From positions 558,001 to 622,000 of the forward strand of contig OX638316.1 of assembly GCA_951812525.1 (NCBI GenBank): a DNA stretch of 64,000 nt, given 5' to 3'. The DNA is from an uncultured Poribacteria bacterium. Lineage in GTDB: Bacteria > Poribacteria > WGA-4E > WGA-3G. The position numbers and the translations under genes are program-made. Below the pieces are notes generated by a model. That model was not told the origin of the DNA and searched no databases. It saw only the letters and a program-made list of their open reading frames with translations. Of this stretch, positions 52,146 to 61,553 are shown piece by piece (positions within the stretch are counted from its first letter, which is position 1; the number at the start of each line of letters is the position of its first letter).

Positions 52146-53771
52146 TTGGTTAATAAACAGATCAAATACGGTGGCAACACCCTCGCTTTTGTAGCAATCA
52201 TCTTCGGTATTCTCGTGCTGATTAATTTCCTGTCCACACGTCGCTTTATCCGTGCTGATCTCACTGAGGACAAACGGTATACCATTTCAAAAGCAACTAA
52301 AAACGTATTAGACACATTAGACGATATTGTAACGATCACTGCTTACTTTTCGACAAATCCTGCGGAGGTAGCGCAGATCCGACGTGATGTCAGAGACGTG
52401 TTGACCGAATACAACGCTTTCTCGAAAAAACTCCAGATCGATTATGTGAACCCCGCCGATTTCGACGATGGACAGAAACAAGAACTCCGTTTTAAGGGGA
52501 TTCCTGAAGTCCAAATTAATGTAGTCAAAAAGGATAAAGCAGAAATCGCGAATGTCTACATGGGTATCTCCATCGGCTACAGCGGCAAAGAGGAAATTCT
52601 ACCCGTTGTGCGCTCAACCGCCAATCTGGAGTATGAACTCACATCTACTATCCTCAAAGTTACGACTAAAGAGGCAAAAACGGTCGGATTCTTGACGGGG
52701 CACGGTGAGTTTGACATCAATGACCAAAACCATCAGCAGTTCCGTCAACTTTTGGATAAGAACGCACAAGGGCAATACAATCTCACATCTGTCAGTCTAC
52801 AAGATGGAAAAGCGGTAGAGGACAGCGTCGCAACACTGGTTATCGCTGGTGTGACGCAGCCACTAACAGAACGCGATAAATACGAAATTGATCAATTTAT
52901 CATGCGCGGTGGTAGAGCCATCTTCTTAGTTGATCCGATTCAACTACAACCCGGTACATTACAGGCCGCACCGCTGAGCACAGGTATGAATGACCTGTTA
53001 GAACATTACGGTGTCAAACTCGGTAATAACCTACTTCTTGACCGCAGATTCCACGACTCTGCTAGGTTCCAACAAGGATTTATGACCGTTATCCAACCGT
53101 ATCCGTATTTTGTCAAGATCGTTAAACCGAACTTTTCGGCAGAAAACACGATTACCAATCAGCTGGAAGCGGTGACGTTGCCTTGGACGAGTTCCTTAGA
53201 GATAGCAGCAAAGGACGGTATCACAGCAACCCCGCTGGCAAAAACGAGTGAATTCGGACAGAGCATCCAAGGCTATTACAACCTGATGCCGAATTCTCCA
53301 ATTCCCGATGCTGACTTGCAGCCCTACACTGTCGCTGCAGCACTGGAAGGAAAATTCAAAAGTTTCTATGTTGGTAAAGAAATCCCACCAGTAGCAACCA
53401 ATGTGCCCTCAGAGGAAAGCGACTCCTCCGCGCCAATAGAAAACGCTGAGATTCGTGCGACTAAAACTGAAAGCGAACAGACACAAATTGTTGTAGTCGG
53501 CACAGCGCAATTCCTCACGCAGCTACGTCCTGACGGTGTTAACTTTTTCTTAAACACTGTGGACTGGCTAACCCTTGGGGACGCACTTATCGGTATCCGC
53601 TCCCATACTATCACGGATCGACCGCTCCGAGAAGTTTCGGAAATCGAGAAAAACTTTATCAGATACCTATGCACTATAGGTATTCCACTGCTGGTCGTGA
53701 TCTTTGGGCTCTTCCGATATATTTTAAAGCGGAGGGCAAAACAGTTAGTAGAAACTTATAGTTCTGTTTAA
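52146..53771 (+). CDS. GldG-family ABC-transporter auxiliary protein
   Basis: The 541-residue protein starts with TTG, 9 nt after GGAGG. It has an N-terminal membrane helix (LAFVAIIFGILVLINFLST), a large periplasmic region with VGFLTGHGEFD and the ABC-transporter auxiliary fold (IVDP-like FLVDPIQL), and a C-terminal helix (IGIPLLVVIFGLFRYIL) with a basic tail. This matches the GldG/DUF7088 family, which accompanies GldF-type permeases. A role in substrate handling at the outer face is assumed for the family. Confidence 0.88.
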   Translation: MVNKQIKYGGNTLAFVAIIFGILVLINFLSTRRFIRADLTEDKRYTISKATKNVLDTLDDIVTITAYFSTNPAEVAQIRRDVRDVLTEYNAFSKKLQIDYVNPADFDDGQKQELRFKGIPEVQINVVKKDKAEIANVYMGISIGYSGKEEILPVVRSTANLEYELTSTILKVTTKEAKTVGFLTGHGEFDINDQNHQQFRQLLDKNAQGQYNLTSVSLQDGKAVEDSVATLVIAGVTQPLTERDKYEIDQFIMRGGRAIFLVDPIQLQPGTLQAAPLSTGMNDLLEHYGVKLGNNLLLDRRFHDSARFQQGFMTVIQPYPYFVKIVKPNFSAENTITNQLEAVTLPWTSSLEIAAKDGITATPLAKTSEFGQSIQGYYNLMPNSPIPDADLQPYTVAAALEGKFKSFYVGKEIPPVATNVPSEESDSSAPIENAEIRATKTESEQTQIVVVGTAQFLTQLRPDGVNFFLNTVDWLTLGDALIGIRSHTITDRPLREVSEIEKNFIRYLCTIGIPLLVVIFGLFRYILKRRAKQLVETYSSV

Positions 53772-53874
53772 CTTACCCGTATTAGCAAAGAAGTAGAATT
53801 CGCGTAAACACTGCCTATAGGCAAAAACCAGATCACTCTGCAAGTCTAATCTGTGCAGAAATCCAATAGAAAAA

Positions 53875-54843
53875 ATGAAAACGAAACAACTCCTTATTTT
53901 AGGTATCATTTTTGTCGTCTTAGTAGTCGTTGTCTTGATCTTTGAAAACCCGTTTGGACAGAGTGAATACGAAAAGAAGGTTGAGACCGCAACCCCACTG
54001 TTTCCAAATTTCAATAAGGAACAGGTTGCGAAAATAGAAATCGTCGCCACCGGTGAAACCACAACGCTCTCAAAACAGGACGGAAACCACTGGGTCGTCG
54101 CCTCAATGGAAAACTATCCGGCAGATAGTGAAGGCATTGTGGAACTGCTGTCTAAAGTAGCGGAATTTAAGAACACACAGCGCGTCTCTAATAATCCAGA
54201 GAAACAAGCCGAATTTGAGGTTGACACCACCGGCGTTGAAGCGAAATTGATGGATGCAAGCGATAAACTGTTAGCGCACCTGTTTGTCGGAAAAACAACA
54301 CCGGGCTTTCTCAGTAGTTATGTGCGCGCCGCTGACTCTAACGATGTTTATGTGGCACAAGGCTATCTCCAATCTGTTTTCGATAAGGGAACGCGGACTT
54401 GGAAAGATCGGACTATCTTCAATTTTAACAAAGGTATCGTCACCCAACTGAACATCTCTTCGTCAGAAGAAACTGTCGAACTGCGCCTTGATGCAGACGG
54501 TACATGGCAGATGCTCAAGCCTGCAGCCTCCGCCGTCAAACAAACCGAGGTTGACTCCCTTCTTACAACCCTCAGTGAGTTAGATACCGATGATTTTGCT
54601 GAAACGCCAGACGATCTCAGCGCATACGGTTTAGATACGCCCCAATCTACTATATCCGCTGTACGCAACGATGGTACAACGGCGACACTACACATCGGTA
54701 ACGAGGAAGAGGGAAAACTGTACGTCAAACGCGGCGACACGGATACTGTTTTTAGACTTTTCAAGTCAAATGTGGACCGGTTAATAAAAAAGTCCGATAC
54801 GCTCAAGGCGGAAGAACCACCACCAGAGGTTACAACCGAGTAG
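53875..54843 (+). CDS. DUF4340 family membrane-anchored protein
   Basis: The 322-residue protein has an N-terminal anchor (LLILGIIFVVLVVVVLIF) and a repeated beta-rich periplasmic region: NHWVVASMENYPADSEGIVELL and a similar second half TWQMLKPAASAVKQTEVDSLL, as in DUF4340, a family that regularly follows GldG-like genes. Function unknown; it should be part of the exporter complex. Gap of 103 nt to the GldG-like gene. Confidence 0.85.
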   Translation: MKTKQLLILGIIFVVLVVVVLIFENPFGQSEYEKKVETATPLFPNFNKEQVAKIEIVATGETTTLSKQDGNHWVVASMENYPADSEGIVELLSKVAEFKNTQRVSNNPEKQAEFEVDTTGVEAKLMDASDKLLAHLFVGKTTPGFLSSYVRAADSNDVYVAQGYLQSVFDKGTRTWKDRTIFNFNKGIVTQLNISSSEETVELRLDADGTWQMLKPAASAVKQTEVDSLLTTLSELDTDDFAETPDDLSAYGLDTPQSTISAVRNDGTTATLHIGNEEEGKLYVKRGDTDTVFRLFKSNVDRLIKKSDTLKAEEPPPEVTTE

Positions 54844-54900
54844 TGAGTTTGTCAGACCACATACACCGCGGCAGGGCTGCCGCACGGAAGGAGATCTACC

Positions 54901-55635
54901 GTGAGGAAACTAAAACTTTTGTGTTTAGGGCTTAGTGTCCTGCTCGCTACAACATTCATCGGATGTGATCCACAAATTGTGACCCCGTTGTTATCATCAC
55001 CGGACGACAGGACTATCCACGTCACCGGAAGCGGTTCGGTTGTAGGGGAACCCGATATAGCGACGCTTAATTTAGGCGTGTCTGCTGAGAAAGCGTCGGT
55101 CGAGGAAGCGCGTGAGGTGGCTGCGAGTGCGATGACAGATGTCATCGAGTCTCTGAAAGCCAACAACATTGCTGAAAACGACATTCGAACGGAGAACTTC
55201 AGTATCCATCCGCAGTACGACTATACGGATAATGGACGTGTTTTGCGTGGGTATAGGGTGAATAATACTGTCAACGCGAAGGTAAGGGAATTGGAAACTC
55301 TGAGTGATATAATCGACGATGCTGCCGCAGCGGGTGGAGATATTGTTATTGTAAACGCCATCCAATTCATGATTGAAGACGCTACAGCATTACAGACGCA
55401 GGCGCGCGCTTTAGCGGTGAAGCACGCCGAGGCGAAGGCGCAAACCTTAGCAGAAGCGAGCGGCGTTACGCTTGGGAAACCGGTCACCATCACAGAGACC
55501 CAGTTCGGAGGGGGTCCCCAGATCGCCTTTGCGGAGAGTGCGGCATTTGACGATAGTGCTCGCAGTTCAACGCCTATCGAAGCTGGAGAACTTACCGTTA
55601 CTGTGAATGTTACGATTGTCTATGAGATTAAGTAG
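54901..55635 (+). CDS. SIMPL-domain (DUF541/YggE-like) lipoprotein
   Basis: The 244-residue protein starts at GTG 54901 with GGAG upstream. The signal ends in a lipobox TFIGC (Cys22). The mature part has IHVTGSGSVVGEPDIATLNLGVSAEK and DIRTENFSIHPQYDYTDNGRVLRGYRVNNTV, typical for SIMPL proteins. A GC-rich hairpin (GCGGCAG-GG-CTGCCGC) lies in the 57-nt gap before it, so it may be expressed partly separately from the exporter genes. The role of SIMPL lipoproteins is poorly known; envelope stress protection has been suggested for YggE. Confidence 0.9.
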   Translation: MRKLKLLCLGLSVLLATTFIGCDPQIVTPLLSSPDDRTIHVTGSGSVVGEPDIATLNLGVSAEKASVEEAREVAASAMTDVIESLKANNIAENDIRTENFSIHPQYDYTDNGRVLRGYRVNNTVNAKVRELETLSDIIDDAAAAGGDIVIVNAIQFMIEDATALQTQARALAVKHAEAKAQTLAEASGVTLGKPVTITETQFGGGPQIAFAESAAFDDSARSSTPIEAGELTVTVNVTIVYEIK

Positions 55636-55651
55636 GGGCGGTTGAGCGAGT

Positions 55652-56026
55652 TTAAGAGGGTAGATTAGTTTGAAACACAAGGAATTTCCCATTAAAATGG
55701 TGTTGTAGGATAAAAGCTTTTACTTGTGCAAACATATCTGAGCATCCCATTTGTTCAAAAGCAACCTTCATCTTATCATGCTGTTGGCTCTGTTCAGTAT
55801 CACTATGGCATGGAACAGTGAAGTTCAATGAATTGTCACTAATCTGAGGATATTGGTTTGAATTCAAAATATTTGCTTCGGTTTTAACACCAGTCATAAT
55901 ACGAAAGCGCAGTTTTACCGATGCCTTGTCTATGTCTCTTGTTTTGCTGAAAGTTTGCTGTTCGCTGAAGAGATCCAACAATTTCTGTTTCATGGATGGT
56001 GATAAAGATTCCTCAAGTTCGTTCAA
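55652..56026 (-). CDS. unknown 124-residue protein after the DNA methyltransferase
   Basis: The frame starts at a TTG (56026) 8 nt after the methyltransferase stop, with GAGGAG just upstream. The N-terminus (NELEESLSPSMKQKLLDLFSEQQTF) is helical; the rest has no motif I know. Tight coupling to a DNA methyltransferase suggests a partner such as a small or truncated restriction enzyme or a control protein. There is no clear PD-(D/E)xK motif, so this is uncertain. Convergent with the SIMPL gene, 16 nt apart. Confidence 0.5.
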   Translation of the reverse strand: MNELEESLSPSMKQKLLDLFSEQQTFSKTRDIDKASVKLRFRIMTGVKTEANILNSNQYPQISDNSLNFTVPCHSDTEQSQQHDKMKVAFEQMGCSDMFAQVKAFILQHHFNGKFLVFQTNLPS

Positions 56027-56034
56027 TCGCTCCT

Positions 56035-56964
56035 CTAAGGCTTGACCAATTGATTTGACTCAAAAAAAGCCATCTGCTTGGCAGTAGTTTCTTCAGAGGA
56101 GGTGAATTCTCTGTTAAGCCCTACTTCCCCCCAAATTGTTTCTAAGTCTGCGGTACACGCGTAATCCGTGAAAAAGCGCGAGACATCGTCTGATTTTCTT
56201 GGCTCGGCAAGCCTATTTTGAATGAGGGCAATGTTGTGTACGTCAAGTTCAATCCCGATTGATTTTCGGCTCAATTGTTCTGCAACAACGAGCGTTGTCC
56301 CTGAACCTGCAAATGGATCAAGGACCACATCACCAGGATTTGTTGACGATAAGAGAATTCGAAGAAGGAGTTGAATAGGTGCCTGCTGTTTGTGTAACCG
56401 ATTTCCGTCAGTATCCCGCAACGCCTCATCACCTGCAAAATAGCCTGAGGTCAATTCACGAATATCGTCCCACACATCGGTAACGAACATTCCATTTTCC
56501 CGCTCGTGCTTGTAGTCTGCTGGTAGGGGAGGATCAATACGCAGACGATGGAAAACACGCGGTGTCTTACCCTTGGTTGCAAACACAATAATTTGGTAGT
56601 GCTTACCAAATCGTTTCGCGCCTGGCACTGCCGATGTTTTCTTCTTCCAGATAATTAGATTTTGAAAAGTCCATCCAGCATCGCGTAGGCATTGCAAAAC
56701 GAATTCCGTATTTTTTTCACGTTGCATGAAATAGATAGCACCGCCATCGGAAGTTAGTGCATACACCTTTGCACAAACCTCACGCATCCACCCCCAATAT
56801 TCCTCTGGAGGTAGGTTATCATCCCATGCCTTATAAGTTTTATCCTGATTGAAGGGAGGATCAAGAAAGGAGAGATCTATTTTGGATGCAAAGTCGCTTC
56901 TATCCAAAGCAGCTGTGCAGTTTTCATGGAGGATGATGCAATTTTTTATAGATAAATTACCCAT
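56035..56964 (-). CDS. beta-class DNA methyltransferase (N4-cytosine/N6-adenine)
   Basis: The 309-residue protein has the motif order of the beta class: catalytic motif IV FLDPPF near residue 35, then the target-recognition region, then VLDPFAGSGTTLVVAEQL (motif I, SAM binding) near residue 212 and IGIELD (motif II). It should methylate an exocyclic amino group in a specific DNA site. The ATG at 56964 is preferred; a TTG seven codons earlier is possible. No endonuclease is recognised beside it, so it is either solitary or works with the short gene downstream. Confidence 0.9.
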   Translation of the reverse strand: MGNLSIKNCIILHENCTAALDRSDFASKIDLSFLDPPFNQDKTYKAWDDNLPPEEYWGWMREVCAKVYALTSDGGAIYFMQREKNTEFVLQCLRDAGWTFQNLIIWKKKTSAVPGAKRFGKHYQIIVFATKGKTPRVFHRLRIDPPLPADYKHERENGMFVTDVWDDIRELTSGYFAGDEALRDTDGNRLHKQQAPIQLLLRILLSSTNPGDVVLDPFAGSGTTLVVAEQLSRKSIGIELDVHNIALIQNRLAEPRKSDDVSRFFTDYACTADLETIWGEVGLNREFTSSEETTAKQMAFFESNQLVKP

Positions 56965-57003
56965 AGCAATAACGTGTTTTAGCAATTAAGGTTTCCACGA
57001 AAA

Positions 57004-57201
57004 TCATTCAGTGGAATCTTTATCCGAAGGCTTGCCCCACGGTTCATGCTCGAAATCGCGGACGGCGGCACCCAACTCGCCCCAGAGATACTCATCCCAC
57101 AAATCCTCAGAAAGCATTTCGAGTTGCCGATGCCGGATGTAGTCTCTGAATCGTTCGCTCTTCGGATCGTCAGATTCAGGAGTTTGTACCTGTTCTGCCA
57201 T
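57004..57201 (-). CDS. small acidic protein of unknown function
   Basis: The 65-residue protein starts at the ATG 57201 with GAGGGG about 10 nt upstream. It is rich in E, D and W (EMLSEDLWDEYLWGELGAAVRDFEHEPWG) with no membrane segment and no motif I recognise. It sits between the amidohydrolase (48 nt) and the methyltransferase (39 nt) on the same strand. It may be an independent small regulator or non-functional; support is only moderate. Confidence 0.45.
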   Translation of the reverse strand: MAEQVQTPESDDPKSERFRDYIRHRQLEMLSEDLWDEYLWGELGAAVRDFEHEPWGKPSDKDSTE

Positions 57202-57249
57202 AATGCGGATACCCCTCACAAAGAGTGCATTCCCTTGCACCTGTCAATA

Positions 57250-58944
57250 TTAGATTCGAATCAACTTCCCAACGAGACGACCTGTATGATTATTGTTCTC
57301 AACGACGACTTGCCCGTTCACAAGGGTGTAGTCGTAACCCTGCGCTCGCTGTGTCCAGCGTCCCGCGCCAACAGGCAGGTCATACACAAATTCGGGGACC
57401 TCCATGCGGAGACTGTCGGCGTTAATCACATTGACATCGGCGTAGTAGCCTGGTTCCAAGAGTCCACGTTCAGGAATCCCAAAGGCTTCTGCACCGTCGG
57501 AAGTTAATTTACGAACCGTCTCTTCAAGACTGAATAACTGTCGTTCACCGTGCCAATACGTCAAGGCGTGTGTTGAAAGGGACGCATCACAGATTGCGTT
57601 TACATGCGCACCTGCATCACCAAGACCGAGCAGGGTATCCCGATAGCGCACAACTTCCTCGACATGTGCGAGGTTATGATTATTCGTTGCAAAGGCGAAG
57701 AGTTGTCGTCCACCGGTTTCGTAGAATAACCGAACAATCGTCTCTATGGGACGCTCGTTGTTTTCATCCGCAATATTGCACAATAGATTTTCCGGTTTAC
57801 GGACGTATTCACATTCCGATGGTCCGAAGCGGTACAACGTTTTACCGAGACGTTCATCAGTTTCTGGAGAGATGTCGAGGAGATAGGTCCGTGTTTTTTC
57901 ATCTTGGATCGCTGTCAACCGCTCAGGGTAAGGGAGACTGTATAATTCTTTCCACGCGCTGGCGTCGCGAATCGGCATCCAATTGCAAAGTCCAACCATC
58001 ACCGTGTTGACGCGCGAGGACACCATAGGACGTGCTTGTGCGCCAGCAGCGCGTTCTTCATCCAGCCATTCTAAATATAGGGTCTGAATCGTTGGTACAG
58101 CCTGATGTGTAAAGGCACTGAAGATCACAGGACACCCGCTCTGCCGGTTTACTTCAGCGATGCGATGGATTTCCTTTCGAGTTTCTGGATACTCTTTTGT
58201 CGGATAATCCTCATACTCGCCGAAACCGGGTGCCCACTGAAAAATTCCTTTATTGTGTCTACCGATGGCTTGTGCAAGTGCGACCAACTCATCAAGATGT
58301 GCGAATGTCCCAGGAATCGGAATGCCCTCAGAGGTCTTGTGAGTGAGGGTTCGAGACGTTGAGAATCCGAGAGCACCTGCCTCCATCGCCTCATCAATCG
58401 AGGCTTGCATTGTCTTCAATTCATCGGAGGTCGGATTCCTATCCCGTTCCAGACTCTCTTCACCCATAGCGTGGTAACGGGTCGCTGCGTGCCCAATCAT
58501 ACCACAGACATTTACACCTTTGGGGCAAGCATCCAATGCGTCGTAGTATTCCCCAAAGGTCTCCCAATTCCAACGCAGACTTGACATGATACTTTCTGCG
58601 GGAATACCTTCAACACTTTCGAGCACCTTCGCTAAAACCAGATGGTCTGCTTGTTTAACGGGTGCGAAACTAACACCGCAACTTCCGAGGATGAGCGTAG
58701 TAATACCGTGCCAGCATGTCGGGGTACCGAGTGGATCCCACATGAATTGCGCATCCATGTGGGTATGCGTGTCAATGAAGCCTGGCGTGACAAGCCTGTC
58801 CGTAGCGTCAATCGTCTGGTAAGCCTTTTCAGGGACATCACCAACGGCTGCGATACGTTCACCACTGATAGCGACATCGGCTTTGAAACCGGGTTTGCCC
58901 GTACCATCAATGACTGTTCCGTTGCGAATCACAAGATCATGCAC
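57250..58944 (-). CDS. N-acyl-D-amino-acid deacylase-like amidohydrolase
   Basis: The 564-residue protein starts at GTG 58944. It has the amidohydrolase start LVIRNGTVIDGTGKPGFKADVAISGERIAAVG, metal-binding DTHTHMDAQFMWDP, SCGVSFAPVK with the Cys ligand known in D-aminoacylases, LGLGDAGAHVNAICD with the catalytic Asp, and the closing PGYYADVNVINADSLR beta-sandwich. Family members hydrolyse N-acyl-D-amino acids or similar amides. This length and Cys-containing site fit the D-aminoacylase branch. Confidence 0.9.
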   Translation of the reverse strand: MHDLVIRNGTVIDGTGKPGFKADVAISGERIAAVGDVPEKAYQTIDATDRLVTPGFIDTHTHMDAQFMWDPLGTPTCWHGITTLILGSCGVSFAPVKQADHLVLAKVLESVEGIPAESIMSSLRWNWETFGEYYDALDACPKGVNVCGMIGHAATRYHAMGEESLERDRNPTSDELKTMQASIDEAMEAGALGFSTSRTLTHKTSEGIPIPGTFAHLDELVALAQAIGRHNKGIFQWAPGFGEYEDYPTKEYPETRKEIHRIAEVNRQSGCPVIFSAFTHQAVPTIQTLYLEWLDEERAAGAQARPMVSSRVNTVMVGLCNWMPIRDASAWKELYSLPYPERLTAIQDEKTRTYLLDISPETDERLGKTLYRFGPSECEYVRKPENLLCNIADENNERPIETIVRLFYETGGRQLFAFATNNHNLAHVEEVVRYRDTLLGLGDAGAHVNAICDASLSTHALTYWHGERQLFSLEETVRKLTSDGAEAFGIPERGLLEPGYYADVNVINADSLRMEVPEFVYDLPVGAGRWTQRAQGYDYTLVNGQVVVENNNHTGRLVGKLIRI

Positions 58945-59011
58945 TGCTTTTCCCTTTGTAGCGCAAATACACGGTCGCCTTCAACACAGCTCAGTACGCC
59001 TACAATCCGCG

Positions 59012-59533
59012 CTAAACCGTATACTGCTTTAGCGTATCGTCATCCAAGTTCTCTAAAACATCTTTCGGATCGTGCCGTTTGTCTTTGTTGAGTTCTTGTT
59101 CAGAGAAGCCCTGCTCTGTCAATACTTTCTCGGCAACATAGATAGGTGATTCGCAACGTAGCGCAAGTGCGATCGCATCGCTGGGACGACAATCAACTTC
59201 AATTTCGTTGCCGTTCACTTGCAATGTCACGTGCGCATAGAAAGTTGACTCCTCTACTGAACGCACGCAGATACTAGTTACCTTAGCACCGAGCGTTTCA
59301 ATCATAATTTTGAGCAAATCATGAGTCATCGGGCGCGGAAGTTCCATTTTTTCCAAATGCATTTGAATAGCCGCCGCTTCCGATTCGCCGATCCAAATCA
59401 GTAGTATCCGATTTAAATCGCTGTCTTTCTCTTTGAGTACAACTATCGGTGACCCGGTACTCCGATCAATCGAGAGAAAGTTAACTTTGACCTCAATTTG
59501 GGTCTGTTTCTCTTGGTCCATCTCTTTGTCCAT
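59012..59533 (-). CDS. bifunctional nuclease (BFN/DUF151) family protein
   Basis: The 173-residue protein has the DUF151 pattern: GSPIVVLKEKDSDLNRILLIWIGESEAAAIQMHL, PRPMTHDLLKIMIETLG, and DCRPSDAIALALR. Members have been reported to act on RNA and DNA. The ATG at 59533 has AAGGA 7 nt upstream. It lies between the amidohydrolase and the flotillin gene, in the same direction, but gaps of 67 and 125 nt do not show an operon. Confidence 0.9.
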   Translation of the reverse strand: MDKEMDQEKQTQIEVKVNFLSIDRSTGSPIVVLKEKDSDLNRILLIWIGESEAAAIQMHLEKMELPRPMTHDLLKIMIETLGAKVTSICVRSVEESTFYAHVTLQVNGNEIEVDCRPSDAIALALRCESPIYVAEKVLTEQGFSEQELNKDKRHDPKDVLENLDDDTLKQYTV

Positions 59534-59658
59534 CTGTGTGTCCTTTCATACTCACCGACGTTTAAGGCGAGGCTTATCGGAGCCACCCGCCAACATTTGT
59601 TTAAAAGTGAAGATAGGAGCGACTCGGAGCCACGCCCTATGTATACAAGAAATCCGAA

Positions 59659-61524
59659 CTAATCGGAATCCGTTGATTCTTCAGATTCTGTCGAATCCGT
59701 TTGAGTATTCACCGCCAACCCGGAAGCGTAATCCCGAACAGTCCGGGCAATTTTATCGGTATCTAAATCGCTAAAACCGACAATCTCTTTAAATAACGGC
59801 AACGCTGCCCCAGCGTTTACAATCGAGCTAAGAATACGGTTCATACCGTTGCTGCCATTGCCGTTGCCGCCGTTTCCGAGATCAAGCACCCGTATGCTTT
59901 CAATATGCTCCGCCGGTTTCATCAATTCGTTGGTAATTTCGGGGAGGGATTCAACAAGTGCTAATATAGCATCGCTGACGAGAACTTTGGAATCCGCCTG
60001 ATTTTTTGCGGCAATGGATGCCTCCTCGCCATCGGCTTTCGCCTTCTCCTCAACCAGCAACGCCTCTGCGAGAATTGTTTGGGCTTGCGCTTTGACCTCA
60101 GCGGCTTCAAGCGCCGCTTTGGCAGTTTTTACAACAGCATAGGCTTCTGCATCCGCATCGCGTTCTTTAGCAATTCGTTCCTCATCCGCTTCTTGCTCTG
60201 CACGGATCAGGGCAATTTTGCTCTGGCGCTCGGCTTCCTCAACCGCTTCGGCAGTCAAGACACTCGCTTCAGCTCTCGCTTTTTCTGCGGAAACCTCTAA
60301 GAGTTCAGTCAATGCTGCTTCACGTTGTTTCTCCTTGATTGAGACCTGAATGGCGTTCTCGGCTTGCGCCTCTTTTTCTTCCCGGTCTTTCTCAATCAAG
60401 ACAATTCTACTGGCGATCCCCGCCTCCTCAACAGCCCGTTCCTGCTCAATCTTGGATCTTTCAACGGTGAGACTGCGTTGGATTTGGGCTTCCTCAACCA
60501 TCTGTTCCTGTTGAACACGTGCGACTTCGACGGCCTGCTTTTGAGCGATCTCCGTTTCTTGGACTCGGCGTTCTTGTTCAATACGAGCAGTCTCAAGTCG
60601 CTGCTTCTGCAGGATTTCTGTAGACTTTACCCCTTCTTCCTGTCTGATTCGCGCCTCCTCAACAGCCTGTTGTTGTTCAAACTTATGCGCTTCAACCTCG
60701 CGTTCCTGTTCCGCCTTGTTTGTGGCGATTGCTTTGCGCTGCTCTTCCTGGGCGAAGCCAAGCCGTTTTGCGACTTCCAAGGCTTGTGTCTCTGTCTCCT
60801 CCTCGCGCTGTTTAATTTCTAATTCGGCTTTAAGCCGGTTCTCTTCACGCTTCACCTGGTTTTCGTGTTCAATCCGTGCGGTTTCAGTCTGTCGATCTTC
60901 TACCTCTTGCTTGATCGTCTGAATCGCGACTACATCAAAACGGTTGTTCTCGTCAAGCGCATCAAGTGGAGTCTGGTCGAGATTGGTGACAGCGACACTT
61001 TCCAACTTAAAACCGTTCTGCTCAAGATCGTCCCGACATGCCTCCTGAACCTGGTCAGAAAATTGCTGGCGTTTTTCGTGCAATTCCTGTAGATCCATCG
61101 TAGCAGCAACACTTCGAAGGACCCCGACAAGCTTGCCTTCCAAAAGTTTATTCACTTCTGATGGTGTTAACGTTTTATCGCCGAGACTCGCCACAGCCTT
61201 AAGGACATCCTGCTCATGTGGTTCAATTTTGACATAAAATTGTGCTTCCAAATCAACACGCAAGCTGTCTTTTGTAATAAGCGCCGCTTGTCCTGTCCGT
61301 TCAACAGGCAATTGAAGTGTATTCAAGGAAATGAGTTGTGTCGTGTTCGTAAGTGGGTTGATAAGACTACCGCCAAAGATGACGCGTTTTTTGCGTCCAC
61401 CAGAAATAACCAATGCTGAGTCGGCTGGTGCCTTCTTATAGAAGGAACGATAGACTAACAAGAAAATAACTATTAAGGCAAGTGCACTACCGACAATTGT
61501 GATGAACAAGTTGGCATTCAACAT
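59659..61524 (-). CDS. flotillin-family protein (YqiK-like)
   Basis: The 621-residue protein has one N-terminal membrane segment (FITIVGSALALIVIFLLVYRSF), an SPFH/PHB domain (about 30-200, with GGSLINPLTNTTQLISLNTL and ALITKDSLRVDLEAQFYVKI) and a long Glu/Ala/Arg-rich coiled coil (about 190-500, for example EKEREAALTELLEVSAEKARAEA-like repeats). The Gly/Asn stretch NGGNGNGSNG precedes a short C-terminal tail. This is the layout of YqiK/FloT scaffold proteins of membrane microdomains. It follows the YqiJ-like gene by 29 nt with GAGGAG in the gap; the pair shares a sigma-54 promoter. Confidence 0.93.
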   Translation of the reverse strand: MLNANLFITIVGSALALIVIFLLVYRSFYKKAPADSALVISGGRKKRVIFGGSLINPLTNTTQLISLNTLQLPVERTGQAALITKDSLRVDLEAQFYVKIEPHEQDVLKAVASLGDKTLTPSEVNKLLEGKLVGVLRSVAATMDLQELHEKRQQFSDQVQEACRDDLEQNGFKLESVAVTNLDQTPLDALDENNRFDVVAIQTIKQEVEDRQTETARIEHENQVKREENRLKAELEIKQREEETETQALEVAKRLGFAQEEQRKAIATNKAEQEREVEAHKFEQQQAVEEARIRQEEGVKSTEILQKQRLETARIEQERRVQETEIAQKQAVEVARVQQEQMVEEAQIQRSLTVERSKIEQERAVEEAGIASRIVLIEKDREEKEAQAENAIQVSIKEKQREAALTELLEVSAEKARAEASVLTAEAVEEAERQSKIALIRAEQEADEERIAKERDADAEAYAVVKTAKAALEAAEVKAQAQTILAEALLVEEKAKADGEEASIAAKNQADSKVLVSDAILALVESLPEITNELMKPAEHIESIRVLDLGNGGNGNGSNGMNRILSSIVNAGAALPLFKEIVGFSDLDTDKIARTVRDYASGLAVNTQTDSTESEESTDSD

Positions 61525-61553
61525 CTTTCAATTCTCCTCTATGGAAAAAAATG

